Both the position numbers and the translations under genes were made by a program. The notes below the pieces were generated by a model. The model was not told the origin of the DNA. It saw only the letters and a list, made by a program, of their open reading frames with translations, and did not search any database. Below are positions 7,686-14,308 of a stretch of DNA of 15,568 nucleotides, piece by piece. This DNA comes from Flavobacteriaceae bacterium (GTDB lineage Bacteria > Bacteroidota > Bacteroidia > Flavobacteriales > Flavobacteriaceae), in contig JAUWLK010000036.1 in assembly GCA_030613745.1 (NCBI GenBank), positions 1 through 15,568 on the forward strand, read 5' to 3'. Each line of letters starts with the position of its first letter. Position 1 is the first letter of the stretch.

Positions 7686-9062
7686 ATGAAACACTTAAAA
7701 AAAGTATTATTAATTCTTCTAGTTGTTGTTAGCTTCAGCAACTTGAATGCACAAGATGAAGACAACCCTTGGGCCATTGGTATTGGTACCAATGCAGTTG
7801 ACTTCTATCCAACAGGAGCTGACCAACCTTTCGTTGGTGATTATTTCGATGATTTCTTTAATTTTGATGACCACTGGAATACAGCATCTGTAATCTCAAG
7901 AATTAGAGTTGGTCGCTATATCGGTAGTGGATTTGGAATTGGATTAGCTGCTTCATTTAATTCAGTTGATAAATATGGTGATTTTAAAGCACCTAGTGCT
8001 GATTCTTACTTTGGATTAGACTTTGATATTAGATACAATTTCCTTAAAAAAGGATGGTTTGATCCTTATCTATTAGTAGGTGGAGGTTATACTTGGCTAG
8101 ACGAAGAAGGTAATGGGTCATTAAATGGTGGTTTAGGTATGAACTTCTGGTTCAATGATTTTGTAGGATTAAACGTTCAAACTATGTACAAACATTCATT
8201 TGATGAAGATGCAATGTTACCACATTTCCAACATGCTTTAGGTTTGACTTTCAAATTTGGAGGAAAAGATACTGATGGAGATGGTATTTATGACAAATAT
8301 GATGATTGTCCTGATGTTGCTGGCTTAGAAGCTTTCAATGGTTGTCCAGATACGGATAGTGATGGTATTAAAGATTCTGAAGATGCTTGTCCAAATGAAG
8401 CAGGTTTAGCTGAACTTAATGGTTGTCCAGATAGAGATGGCGATGGTGTAGCTGACAAAGATGACAAATGTCCTGATGTTGCTGGTCCTGCTGAAAATAA
8501 AGGTTGTCCAGATAAAGATGGTGATGGTGTAATTGATCCAGATGATAATTGTGTTGATGTTGCTGGTCCTGCTGAAAACAAAGGTTGTCCTTGGCCAGAT
8601 GCTGATGCTGATGGTGTTTTTGATAAAGACGATAGATGTCCTAACATAGCTGGTCCTGCTGAAAATCAAGGTTGTCCAATGGTAACTGAAGAAGTTCAAA
8701 AAGAAATTACTGATTTAGCAAGAGCTATTTACTTTAAAACTGGTAAATTTACATTTACTGACGAAACTCAAATTAGAATGGAAAAAATCGTTGGAATAAT
8801 GAAAGCATATAATACTATTTCCTTTGAAGTACAAGGACATACAGATAGTCAAGGATCTGCTAAATTTAACCAAAATTTATCTCAAAAAAGAGCTGATGCT
8901 GTAAGAGATTATTTAGTTGAAAAAGGATTTCCTGCAGATAAGATAAAATCTGTTGGTTATGGAGAAGAAACCCCAATTGGTAACAATAAAACCAGTAAAG
9001 GTCGTCAAGAGAACAGAAGAGTTGAGATTTATTCTAAACGTTATTTAGATAAAAACAAATAA
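7686..9062 (+). CDS. OmpA-family outer-membrane protein with thrombospondin type 3 repeats
   Basis: This is a structural envelope protein: an N-terminal barrel in the outer membrane and a C-terminal domain binding peptidoglycan. A signal peptide covers about residues 1-22 (ending LNAQ). The barrel region (about 25-192) has alternating aromatic and glycine-rich strands such as GLDFDIRYNFLKKGWFDPYLLVGGGY. Five thrombospondin type 3 repeats (about 195-331) carry DxDGDG-type calcium-binding loops and paired cysteines. The OmpA C-terminal domain (about 345-455) includes FEVQGHTDSQG, NQNLSQKRADAVRDYLV and a closing RQENRRVEIY; its conserved Asp and Arg positions for diaminopimelate binding are present. 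It stands alone between a -7 element and a strong terminator. Its G/C content and codon use are somewhat richer than in its neighbours, typical of a highly expressed gene. Family assignment is firm. Confidence 0.95.
   Translation: MKHLKKVLLILLVVVSFSNLNAQDEDNPWAIGIGTNAVDFYPTGADQPFVGDYFDDFFNFDDHWNTASVISRIRVGRYIGSGFGIGLAASFNSVDKYGDFKAPSADSYFGLDFDIRYNFLKKGWFDPYLLVGGGYTWLDEEGNGSLNGGLGMNFWFNDFVGLNVQTMYKHSFDEDAMLPHFQHALGLTFKFGGKDTDGDGIYDKYDDCPDVAGLEAFNGCPDTDSDGIKDSEDACPNEAGLAELNGCPDRDGDGVADKDDKCPDVAGPAENKGCPDKDGDGVIDPDDNCVDVAGPAENKGCPWPDADADGVFDKDDRCPNIAGPAENQGCPMVTEEVQKEITDLARAIYFKTGKFTFTDETQIRMEKIVGIMKAYNTISFEVQGHTDSQGSAKFNQNLSQKRADAVRDYLVEKGFPADKIKSVGYGEETPIGNNKTSKGRQENRRVEIYSKRYLDKNK
8268..8678 (+). 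repeat. Five tandem thrombospondin type 3 repeats
   Basis: In-frame tandem units encode 27, 27, 27, 27 and 29 residues. Each starts with an acidic DxDGDG-like loop and ends in NGCP, NKGCP or NQGCP. Units 3 and 4 share a 24-bp identical stretch (TGATGTTGCTGGTCCTGCTG plus AAAA) followed after one difference by AAAGGTTGTCC, suggesting recent duplication or gene conversion. Unit 4 has CVDV where the others have CPD, CPN or similar. Unit 5 carries a two-residue insertion (WP) and a DADADG loop. Confidence 0.9.
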
Positions 9063-9083
9063 AAGTTTTTTTCTTATAAAGTT

Positions 9084-9116
9084 AAATCCATCACGCAAAG
9101 CGTGATGGATTTTTTT
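9084..9116 (+). terminator. Strong intrinsic terminator after the OmpA-family gene
   Basis: A perfect 13-bp stem (9084-9096 with 9100-9112; core ATCCATCACGC / GCGTGATGGAT) closes an AAA loop and runs into seven T (9110-9116). It starts 21 nt after the stop codon. Because the stem's outer pairs are AAA/TTT, it could also act on the opposite strand. Confidence 0.93.
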
Positions 9117-9121
9117 ATACC

Positions 9122-9137
9122 TAATTTTGTAGTTTTG
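9122..9137 (+). promoter_or_regulatory. Two back-to-back -7 elements before the AddB-like gene
   Basis: TAATTTTG (9122-9129) and TAGTTTTG (9130-9137) each match TAnnTTTG perfectly and abut one another. The ATG follows at 9142, so transcripts would have an extremely short leader or none. The first element starts 6 nt after the preceding terminator's T run. Chance matches are possible in such AT-rich DNA, but the position directly before a gene that follows a terminator supports a promoter. Confidence 0.5.
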
Positions 9138-9141
9138 TTTT

Positions 9142-11910
9142 ATGCAATCATTCCTATCAAAAGTTACTAATCAAGTATTATCTGATAATGAAAATATATC
9201 TAATTTAATATTTGTACTCCCAAGTAAAAGAGCTGGGTTGTTTTTAAAAACAGAAATAATAAAGCAATTAAAAAACTCTGTTATTCTTCCAAAAATATTA
9301 AGTATTGAAGAATTTATTGAAGAAATTTCTGGTGTTGATATTATTGAGAATATTGCATTAATATTTGAATTTTATAGAATCTACATTAAAAACTCTAAGA
9401 AAGAAAAAATTGATTCATTTGATGTTTTTTCTAAATGGGCAAATATTTTATTACATGATTTTAATGAAATTGATAGTAATTTAATTGATGCTAATAACAT
9501 TTTAAGTTATATAAATGACAGTAAAAGATTAGAAAATTGGAATCTTCAAATTAACAAACAAACTTCATTAGCAAAAAATTATCTTGATTTTTTTGATGAA
9601 ATTAAAATATATTATTCAAAATTATACAATCATCTCTTAAATAAAAATTTAGGTTATCAAGGTATATTATATCGTAAAGCTTTTGAAAACACAAATCTTT
9701 ATATTAAACAAAATAGTGGTAATAAATATATTTTTGCTGGGTTTAACGCTTTAAATAAAGCTGAAGAAAATATATTCCATGAATTTTTAATAAATGATAT
9801 AGCTGAAATTTATTGGGATACTGATGAGTTTTATTTTAAAAACAATAATGAAATAGGGAAATATTTTAAATTATATAACAATTGGAATTATTACTTTTCA
9901 CATAAATTTAATTGGATTAAAAACAATCTAAATACTCCAAAAAATATAAGTATTCATGGAGTTCCAAAAAATATTACTCAAATAAAAAAAGTAGGTGATA
10001 TTCTCCATCAAATAAAAAACAAGAAAAATAATCTGCAAAATACTGCTGTAATTTTAGGCAATGAAAAACTACTTCCTGTTTTACTAAACTCCTTACCTAA
10101 AGAATTAGAAAGTGCAAATATTACAATGGGGTATTCTTTACAAAATATTCCATTATCTAACTTATTTGAATTAATTTTTAAACTTCACATCAACAAAAAG
10201 AAATTTGATAAAAAGAGTTTTTATCACAAAGATTTCTTAAGCCTTTTGAAACACCCTGTATTACATCCGTTTTGGAATGATAATAAAGATTTTAAAACGA
10301 AGTTAAACACTTTAATCATTAAGAATAAAACAATATTTATTTCACAAAATGATATTCATAACTTGTTAAATCGTGAAATTGATCTGATAAATATTTTTAA
10401 TATTCTATTTATAAATTGGGATAATAATATTGAGTCAATACTAAATAATTTTATATCAATTATTGATATTATAAAAAATAAAGATTCATTAAATTACCTC
10501 GAAAAAGAATATTTATTCAGGTTTAACAATATATTTCAGCAGCTAATAAATCTTAATAATGAATTTGGTTATATAAAAGATTTAAAAACACTTTACCAGT
10601 TTTACAAACAAATTTTAAAAACAGAAAGTTTATCTTTTCAAGGAGAGCCTCTTCAAGGATTACAAATAATGGGCATGTTAGAATCTCGTGTTTTAGATTT
10701 TGAAAATGTAATTATAACTTCTGTAAACGAAGGCTTTTTACCCTCAGGAAATACTCAAAATTCATTTATTCCTTATGATATTAAAATAGAAAAAGGATTA
10801 CCTACATACAAAGAAAAAGACACCATATTTGCTTATCATTTTTATAGAATATTACACCGGGCAGAAAATGTATATTTATTATATAATACCGAAACCGACG
10901 ATTTTGGTTCAGGTGAACAAAGTAGATTCATAACACAATTAGAAATTGCACAAGAAAATAAATCTTTGGAAAAAATAAACATCAACAAAAATATTGTTAT
11001 CCGAAAACTTAAATCAAATTCAATACCATTAAAAGAGGTATACAAATCAGATAGCATCACAAACCAATTAAAAGAGGTTGCTAAAAAAGGACTTTCTCCT
11101 TCTTCATTAAGTCTTTATGTTAGAAATCCAATCGAATTTTATAAAAAGAAAATTTTAAAAATAAAAGAAATCGAAGAAATTGAAGAAACTATTGCCGCAA
11201 ATACTTTTGGAACAATAATTCATGAAACCTTAAAAGAATTATATACTCCGTTTATTAGTAATTTCATTACTAAAGAGGATATAAAAGAAATGAAAATTAA
11301 TTTAACTGAAGAAGTAACCAATCAATTTGAAAAATATTATTCATTAAAATCAATATCTTCCGGAAAAAATTATTTAACGTTTGAAATAGCTAAACAATTT
11401 CTACTCAATTTTTTAAATTATGAATTAGAAGAGTTGAAGAAAAATAAAAAAATAAAAATTTTAAAAATTGAAGAAGAATTAGAAGTTGATTATATTATAA
11501 ATGAATTACCTTTTCCTATTAAATTAAAAGGAATAGTTGATAGAATTGACGAAGTAAATGGTACATTAAGAATCGTTGACTATAAAACGGGTAAAGTGCA
11601 ATGGACAAATTTAAAATTTAAAGATTGGGACTTACTTTCAAGCGATTATAATTATAGTAAAAGTTTTCAGGTTTTGTTTTATGCATTTTTATATGCTAAA
11701 AGTAATAAACTAAATTTGGATAAACACAAAGTTGAAAGTGGTATTATTTCATTCAAAAATTTAAACTCAGGGTTTATGAAAGTTAATAATTCAATTATAA
11801 GTCAAAATGATATTAATGAATTTTCATTACAATTAAACAAATTAATTCTTGAAATTTACAATTCGGAAATTCCATTTTTAGAAAAAGAAATCACATATAA
11901 ATATTATTAA
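9142..11910 (+). CDS. AddB-like protein: inactivated helicase with PD-(D/E)XK nuclease
   Basis: Relatives work in processing double-strand DNA ends for recombination, usually with a RecB/AddA-like helicase-nuclease encoded elsewhere. The 922 residues open with NLIFVLPSKRAGLFLKTEI (about 21-39), at the site of a Walker A loop but without GxGKT, as in AddB-type pseudo-helicases. A helicase-like motif, QIMGMLESRVLDFENVIITS followed by VNEGFLP, lies at about 510-536. The C-terminal RecB-family nuclease has GTIIHET (about 690-696), GIVDRID (about 797-803) and IVDYKTGK (about 810-817), giving the His, Asp and DxK residues of the active site. The cysteines that hold an Fe-S cluster in AddB are absent; LYVRNPIEFYKK occupies the place of the usual YxxCP motif, and I find no cysteine in the whole protein. 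The start at 9142 is the first ATG after the terminator. The hydrolase gene follows by 1 nt. Confidence 0.87.
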   Translation: MQSFLSKVTNQVLSDNENISNLIFVLPSKRAGLFLKTEIIKQLKNSVILPKILSIEEFIEEISGVDIIENIALIFEFYRIYIKNSKKEKIDSFDVFSKWANILLHDFNEIDSNLIDANNILSYINDSKRLENWNLQINKQTSLAKNYLDFFDEIKIYYSKLYNHLLNKNLGYQGILYRKAFENTNLYIKQNSGNKYIFAGFNALNKAEENIFHEFLINDIAEIYWDTDEFYFKNNNEIGKYFKLYNNWNYYFSHKFNWIKNNLNTPKNISIHGVPKNITQIKKVGDILHQIKNKKNNLQNTAVILGNEKLLPVLLNSLPKELESANITMGYSLQNIPLSNLFELIFKLHINKKKFDKKSFYHKDFLSLLKHPVLHPFWNDNKDFKTKLNTLIIKNKTIFISQNDIHNLLNREIDLINIFNILFINWDNNIESILNNFISIIDIIKNKDSLNYLEKEYLFRFNNIFQQLINLNNEFGYIKDLKTLYQFYKQILKTESLSFQGEPLQGLQIMGMLESRVLDFENVIITSVNEGFLPSGNTQNSFIPYDIKIEKGLPTYKEKDTIFAYHFYRILHRAENVYLLYNTETDDFGSGEQSRFITQLEIAQENKSLEKININKNIVIRKLKSNSIPLKEVYKSDSITNQLKEVAKKGLSPSSLSLYVRNPIEFYKKKILKIKEIEEIEETIAANTFGTIIHETLKELYTPFISNFITKEDIKEMKINLTEEVTNQFEKYYSLKSISSGKNYLTFEIAKQFLLNFLNYELEELKKNKKIKILKIEEELEVDYIINELPFPIKLKGIVDRIDEVNGTLRIVDYKTGKVQWTNLKFKDWDLLSSDYNYSKSFQVLFYAFLYAKSNKLNLDKHKVESGIISFKNLNSGFMKVNNSIISQNDINEFSLQLNKLILEIYNSEIPFLEKEITYKYY

Positions 11911-11911
11911 A

Positions 11912-12757
11912 ATGAGAGTAGTAAAAAATATTGCTATTAAAGGAAAACATCTAAAACCTATTGTAACCGATTTGTTTTATTTAGAAAATAATCTTCCAAA
12001 AAATATAGTAATATTTTGTCATGGATATAAAGGATATAAAGATTGGGGAGCCTGGAATTTAGTTGCAGAAGAGTTTGTAAAACAAAATTTTTTTTTTATT
12101 AAAATGAATTTTTCACATAATGGAGGCACCCTAAAACAACCCATAGATTTCCCTGATTTAGAGGCTTTTGGTAATAATAATTTTATTAAAGAATTAGACG
12201 ATTTAGAATCTGTCATTAATTGGATATTTGATAATAAATCAATTCAAAATGAAATTAATCTACAAAACATTTCACTTATTGGTCATTCGCGAGGTGGAGG
12301 AACTGTTATTTTAAAAGCAAGTGAAGACAAAAGAATTAAAAAAGTAATTACTTGGGCAGGAATTTCTGATTTTGGTTCCAGATTTCCAACAGGAAATAAT
12401 TTAAAAAAATGGAAAGATAATGGTGTTATCTATATAACTAATGCTCGTACCAACCAACAAATGCCTCACTATATTCAATTTTATACAGTTTTTGAAGAAA
12501 ACAAAAAAAGATTGCATATTAAAAGTGCTGTTGAAAAATTAAACATTCCTTATTTAATAGTTCATGGCTCTAAAGATGAAACTGTTTTACTACAAGAAGC
12601 CAAAATTATAAATTCATGGAATTCCAAAAGTAATCTTTATATTATTGAAAATACAAACCATACTTTTGATAGCAAGCAACCTTGGGAAAATAAAAATCTA
12701 CCTGATAATTTAAAAATAGCTGTTAATCAAACTATTCAATTCATAATTTCTCATTAA
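11912..12757 (+). CDS. Alpha/beta hydrolase, dienelactone hydrolase-like
   Basis: This 281-residue enzyme has no signal peptide and is probably cytoplasmic. The alpha/beta-hydrolase signs are complete. An oxyanion-hole strand reads VIFCHGYKGYKDWGAW (about 32-47), and the nucleophile elbow GHSRGGG has Ser126. Asp222 lies in HGSKDETV after the strand PYLIVHG, and His250 lies in NTNHTFD near the C-terminus. The spacing and the HGYKGYKDW loop resemble serine aminopeptidase (S33)/dienelactone hydrolase-type proteins; the substrate cannot be read from sequence. Only one base separates it from the nuclease stop, so the two are co-transcribed, though this does not imply a DNA-repair role. A terminator lies about 220 nt downstream. 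Confidence 0.87.
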   Translation: MRVVKNIAIKGKHLKPIVTDLFYLENNLPKNIVIFCHGYKGYKDWGAWNLVAEEFVKQNFFFIKMNFSHNGGTLKQPIDFPDLEAFGNNNFIKELDDLESVINWIFDNKSIQNEINLQNISLIGHSRGGGTVILKASEDKRIKKVITWAGISDFGSRFPTGNNLKKWKDNGVIYITNARTNQQMPHYIQFYTVFEENKKRLHIKSAVEKLNIPYLIVHGSKDETVLLQEAKIINSWNSKSNLYIIENTNHTFDSKQPWENKNLPDNLKIAVNQTIQFIISH

Positions 12758-12801
12758 TTTATTGAACTCATATTAAATTCAAAATACTGATTTATTGTGT
12801 T

Positions 12802-12831
12802 TTATATTTATTTATTAAAAAATAAATATAA
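12802..12831. repeat. A/T-only inverted repeat
   Basis: TTATATTTATTT (12802-12813) is perfectly complementary to AAATAAATATAA (12820-12831), with a 6-nt ATTAAA loop. It lies 45 nt after the hydrolase stop. There is no T run after it (CTCT follows), so it is not a good terminator; it may protect the 3' end of the mRNA or be chance in AT-rich DNA. Confidence 0.4.
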
Positions 12832-12944
12832 CTCTATTTAAATGTTAACCTTTTTAATTTCATTACACTAAAAGATGAAAATAAAATGGTACAAGAACTA
12901 TATTTAATATAATTACAATATAAAAGAAAGAGTATTTTGGATGT

Positions 12945-12971
12945 ATTGTTTCCTATTTATAGGAAAACAAT
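12945..12971. repeat. Bulged hairpin just upstream of the terminator
   Basis: ATTGTTTCCTA (12945-12955) pairs with TAGGAAAACAAT (12960-12971) with one bulged A and a TTTA loop. It sits 4 nt before the terminator stem at 12976, so a transcript passing here would end in two adjacent hairpins, either a 3' UTR or a possible small RNA. Confidence 0.45.
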
Positions 12972-12975
12972 AACT

Positions 12976-13003
12976 AAGAGTCAATTTTAATTGGCTCTTT
13001 TTT
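12976..13003 (+). terminator. Intrinsic terminator of the nuclease-hydrolase unit
   Basis: AAGAGTCAAT (12976-12985), loop TTTA, ATTGGCTCTT (12990-12999): a 10-bp stem including one T-G wobble, then a T run to 13003. It is nearly identical to the terminator at 14025-14051, including the same wobble position. Confidence 0.85.
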
Positions 13004-13073
13004 ATTATACCTTATAAAAAATACGTAAATTATAGTCTGTTTTTTTTAAAGTTAAACCCCTAAATTCAAAATT

Positions 13074-14000
13074 ATGAAATGGATCAAAGCAATTTTGTTA
13101 ACCTTGGTAATAAGCATTTCGTTTTCATATGAATCTAATGCTCAATTTCTTAAAAAATTAAAACAAAAAGTCCAACAAGCGGCTGAAGAAGTTGTTATAG
13201 ATAAAGCCAGTGAAAAAGCTGCTCAAGAAACAGGTAAAGCAATGGATAGTTTACTTGATATCGATTCTACTTACCAAAATAAAAATGAGAAACAACTGCA
13301 AAACATATTTATGCAAAATAATGCAAATATTACAGTTGAAGATGTTTATAATTTTAATAACAATGTCACTTATAAGATGACAATAATAAGCAATAATAAA
13401 CCCTCTTCCATTGATTATAGTATGTGGTTTTCCGACAATAAAAATTATATGGCTACAGAAATGAAGAATATTAATACAGAGGATTCTAAAAACCAAAATG
13501 GTTCAATGGAAGTGCTAACCATTCTTGATGAAAAAAATCAAGCAATGATTATGATTATGGCAAAACAAAAAATGGCACAAATAATTTCTATGGACAAAAT
13601 AAAAAATATTGAAATTGAAGAAGATGCCCAAAATATTGACACCTCTGTTCCTACTATTAAAAAAACTGGTAGAAGTAAAAAAATATTAGGATATAATTGT
13701 GAAGAATTTATTACACAAACAGATGAAGGTAAAGTAACATTTTGGATTACCCAGGACGTTAGATTATATCAAAAAAACATGTTCTTAAATTTAAGTAAAT
13801 CTTTAGGAGGTAATCAATTTGATAAGATTCCTGAAACGGCAAAAGGTTTCATGATGGAAATGTTTTTTGAAGACACTTCAAATGGGGAAAATCATGGAGA
13901 TAAATCCTCAATGATTGTCATTAGTATTTCTAAAAAAACAAAAGTCATAAATATTAAAGATTACCAAATCATGAACTTAAGTAGTTTTATGAAGAATTAG
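13074..14000 (+). CDS. Secreted DUF4412 domain protein
   Basis: This 308-residue protein has a signal peptide (about 1-23, ending ESNAQ). A lysine- and alanine-rich helix follows (about 25-60, FLKKLKQKVQQAAEEVV), and a beta-rich domain covers about 90-305. The latter fits DUF4412, a family frequent in Bacteroidota. Recognisable parts are YKMTIISNNKPSSIDYSMWF, a segment with three methionine-rich strands (VLTILDEKNQAMIMIMAKQK), KKILGYNCEEFI with the single conserved-looking Cys, and FWITQDV. The ILGYxCE pattern and strand order resemble outer-membrane-associated beta-sandwich proteins, but no activity is known to me. It stands alone, enclosed by two nearly identical terminators. The ATG at 13074 is the first before the signal peptide. 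Family call good, function unknown. Confidence 0.82.
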   Translation: MKWIKAILLTLVISISFSYESNAQFLKKLKQKVQQAAEEVVIDKASEKAAQETGKAMDSLLDIDSTYQNKNEKQLQNIFMQNNANITVEDVYNFNNNVTYKMTIISNNKPSSIDYSMWFSDNKNYMATEMKNINTEDSKNQNGSMEVLTILDEKNQAMIMIMAKQKMAQIISMDKIKNIEIEEDAQNIDTSVPTIKKTGRSKKILGYNCEEFITQTDEGKVTFWITQDVRLYQKNMFLNLSKSLGGNQFDKIPETAKGFMMEMFFEDTSNGENHGDKSSMIVISISKKTKVINIKDYQIMNLSSFMKN

Positions 14001-14024
14001 TTTTTATTAGCATTTTAATTTTTG

Positions 14025-14051
14025 AAGAGTCAATTTAATTGGCTCTTTTTT
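14025..14051 (+). terminator. Intrinsic terminator after the DUF4412 gene
   Basis: AAGAGTCAAT (14025-14034), loop TTA, ATTGGCTCTT (14038-14047), then six T ending at 14051. It lies 24 nt after the stop. The sequence differs from the terminator at 12976-13003 by one T in the loop. Confidence 0.9.
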
Positions 14052-14206
14052 GTTTTTTGGACATATATAAAAATACATTATTAAATATTTCTATTTTCTT
14101 TTGTATTAAAAATACTTTTCAACAATAAATTTCTTACCATTAAAGCCGCAAGAAATATAAAAATTGTAATACTTTTTACTACTATATTTTCATTATAAAC
14201 AAGTGT

Positions 14207-14215
14207 TGTGAATAA
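14207..14215 (-). promoter_or_regulatory. Consensus DnaA box upstream of nrdB
   Basis: The minus strand reads TTATTCACA, a perfect match to the 9-mer TTATNCACA, 94 nt before the nrdB ATG. In E. coli DnaA binds boxes upstream of nrdAB and tunes its transcription to the cell cycle; the same placement here suggests similar control. I find only one full match, and a 9-mer with one free base can occur by chance. Confidence 0.45.
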
Positions 14216-14245
14216 GTTTAGCTTTTAAAAATCAAGTATTTTTTT

Positions 14246-14253
14246 AATCTTTG
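14246..14253 (+). promoter_or_regulatory. Weak -7-like element for nrdB
   Basis: AATCTTTG matches TAnnTTTG at all but the first base. If used, transcription would start at about 14260, placing the palindrome at 14265-14278 just inside the transcript, a good position for a repressor. No TTG is seen at -33. Confidence 0.3.
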
Positions 14254-14264
14254 TTTCGCTATAG

Positions 14265-14278
14265 ATTACTATAGTAAT
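14265..14278. promoter_or_regulatory. Perfect 14-bp palindrome before nrdB, possible operator
   Basis: ATTACTATAGTAAT is a perfect palindrome, 30 nt before the nrdB ATG. Its central CTATAG also occurs at 14259-14264, exactly 10 bp upstream, so two CTATAG sites lie on the same face of the helix. The pattern is close in character to an AT-rich NrdR box, but I cannot show a match to the tandem 16-bp NrdR consensus. Operator function is inference. Confidence 0.4.
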
Positions 14279-14308
14279 TCACTGATTTTCAATTATAAAA
14301 CTTTAAAA

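Larger units (their letters stand above)
12758..13073. other. 316-nt intergenic region with three hairpins and no gene
   Basis: This gap separates the hydrolase from the DUF4412 gene. It contains a pure A/T inverted repeat (12802-12831), a bulged hairpin (12945-12971), and an intrinsic terminator (12976-13003). Only tiny open frames are present, such as a 10-codon frame starting at 12874. The 70 nt before the DUF4412 ATG must hold its promoter, but I find no convincing TAnnTTTG there. Confidence 0.7.
14001..14308. other. 308-nt intergenic region upstream of nrdB
   Basis: No gene is seen. It holds the terminator of the DUF4412 gene (14025-14051), about 150 nt of plain A/T-rich sequence, a DnaA-box match (14207-14215), a weak -7-like element (14246-14253) and a perfect 14-bp palindrome (14265-14278). 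The last three lie within 105 nt of the nrdB ATG and suggest the promoter-operator region of the nrd genes. Confidence 0.7.

Noticed and set aside
8288..8699. Two long minus-strand open frames (119 and 97 codons) over the OmpA gene
   Set aside because: They lie exactly across the thrombospondin repeat tract; their low-complexity Ser/Pro/Thr/Ile-rich translations are antisense images of the repeated GAT/GGT/CCT codons.
9142..12757. A two-gene defence module made of the nuclease and the hydrolase
   Set aside because: The nuclease matches the housekeeping AddB-like recombination family and the hydrolase is an ordinary catalytic-triad enzyme; there are no mobile-element marks, base-composition shift or other defence genes nearby.
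12874..12906. 10-codon open frame (MKIKWYKNYI) in the gap after the hydrolase gene
   Set aside because: Too short and too AT-typical to support as a gene; no promoter or conserved feature is visible.
14111..14129. Small inverted repeat GTATT/AATAC in the nrdB upstream region
   Set aside because: Only 5 bp of A/T-rich pairing, far from the gene start, expected by chance.
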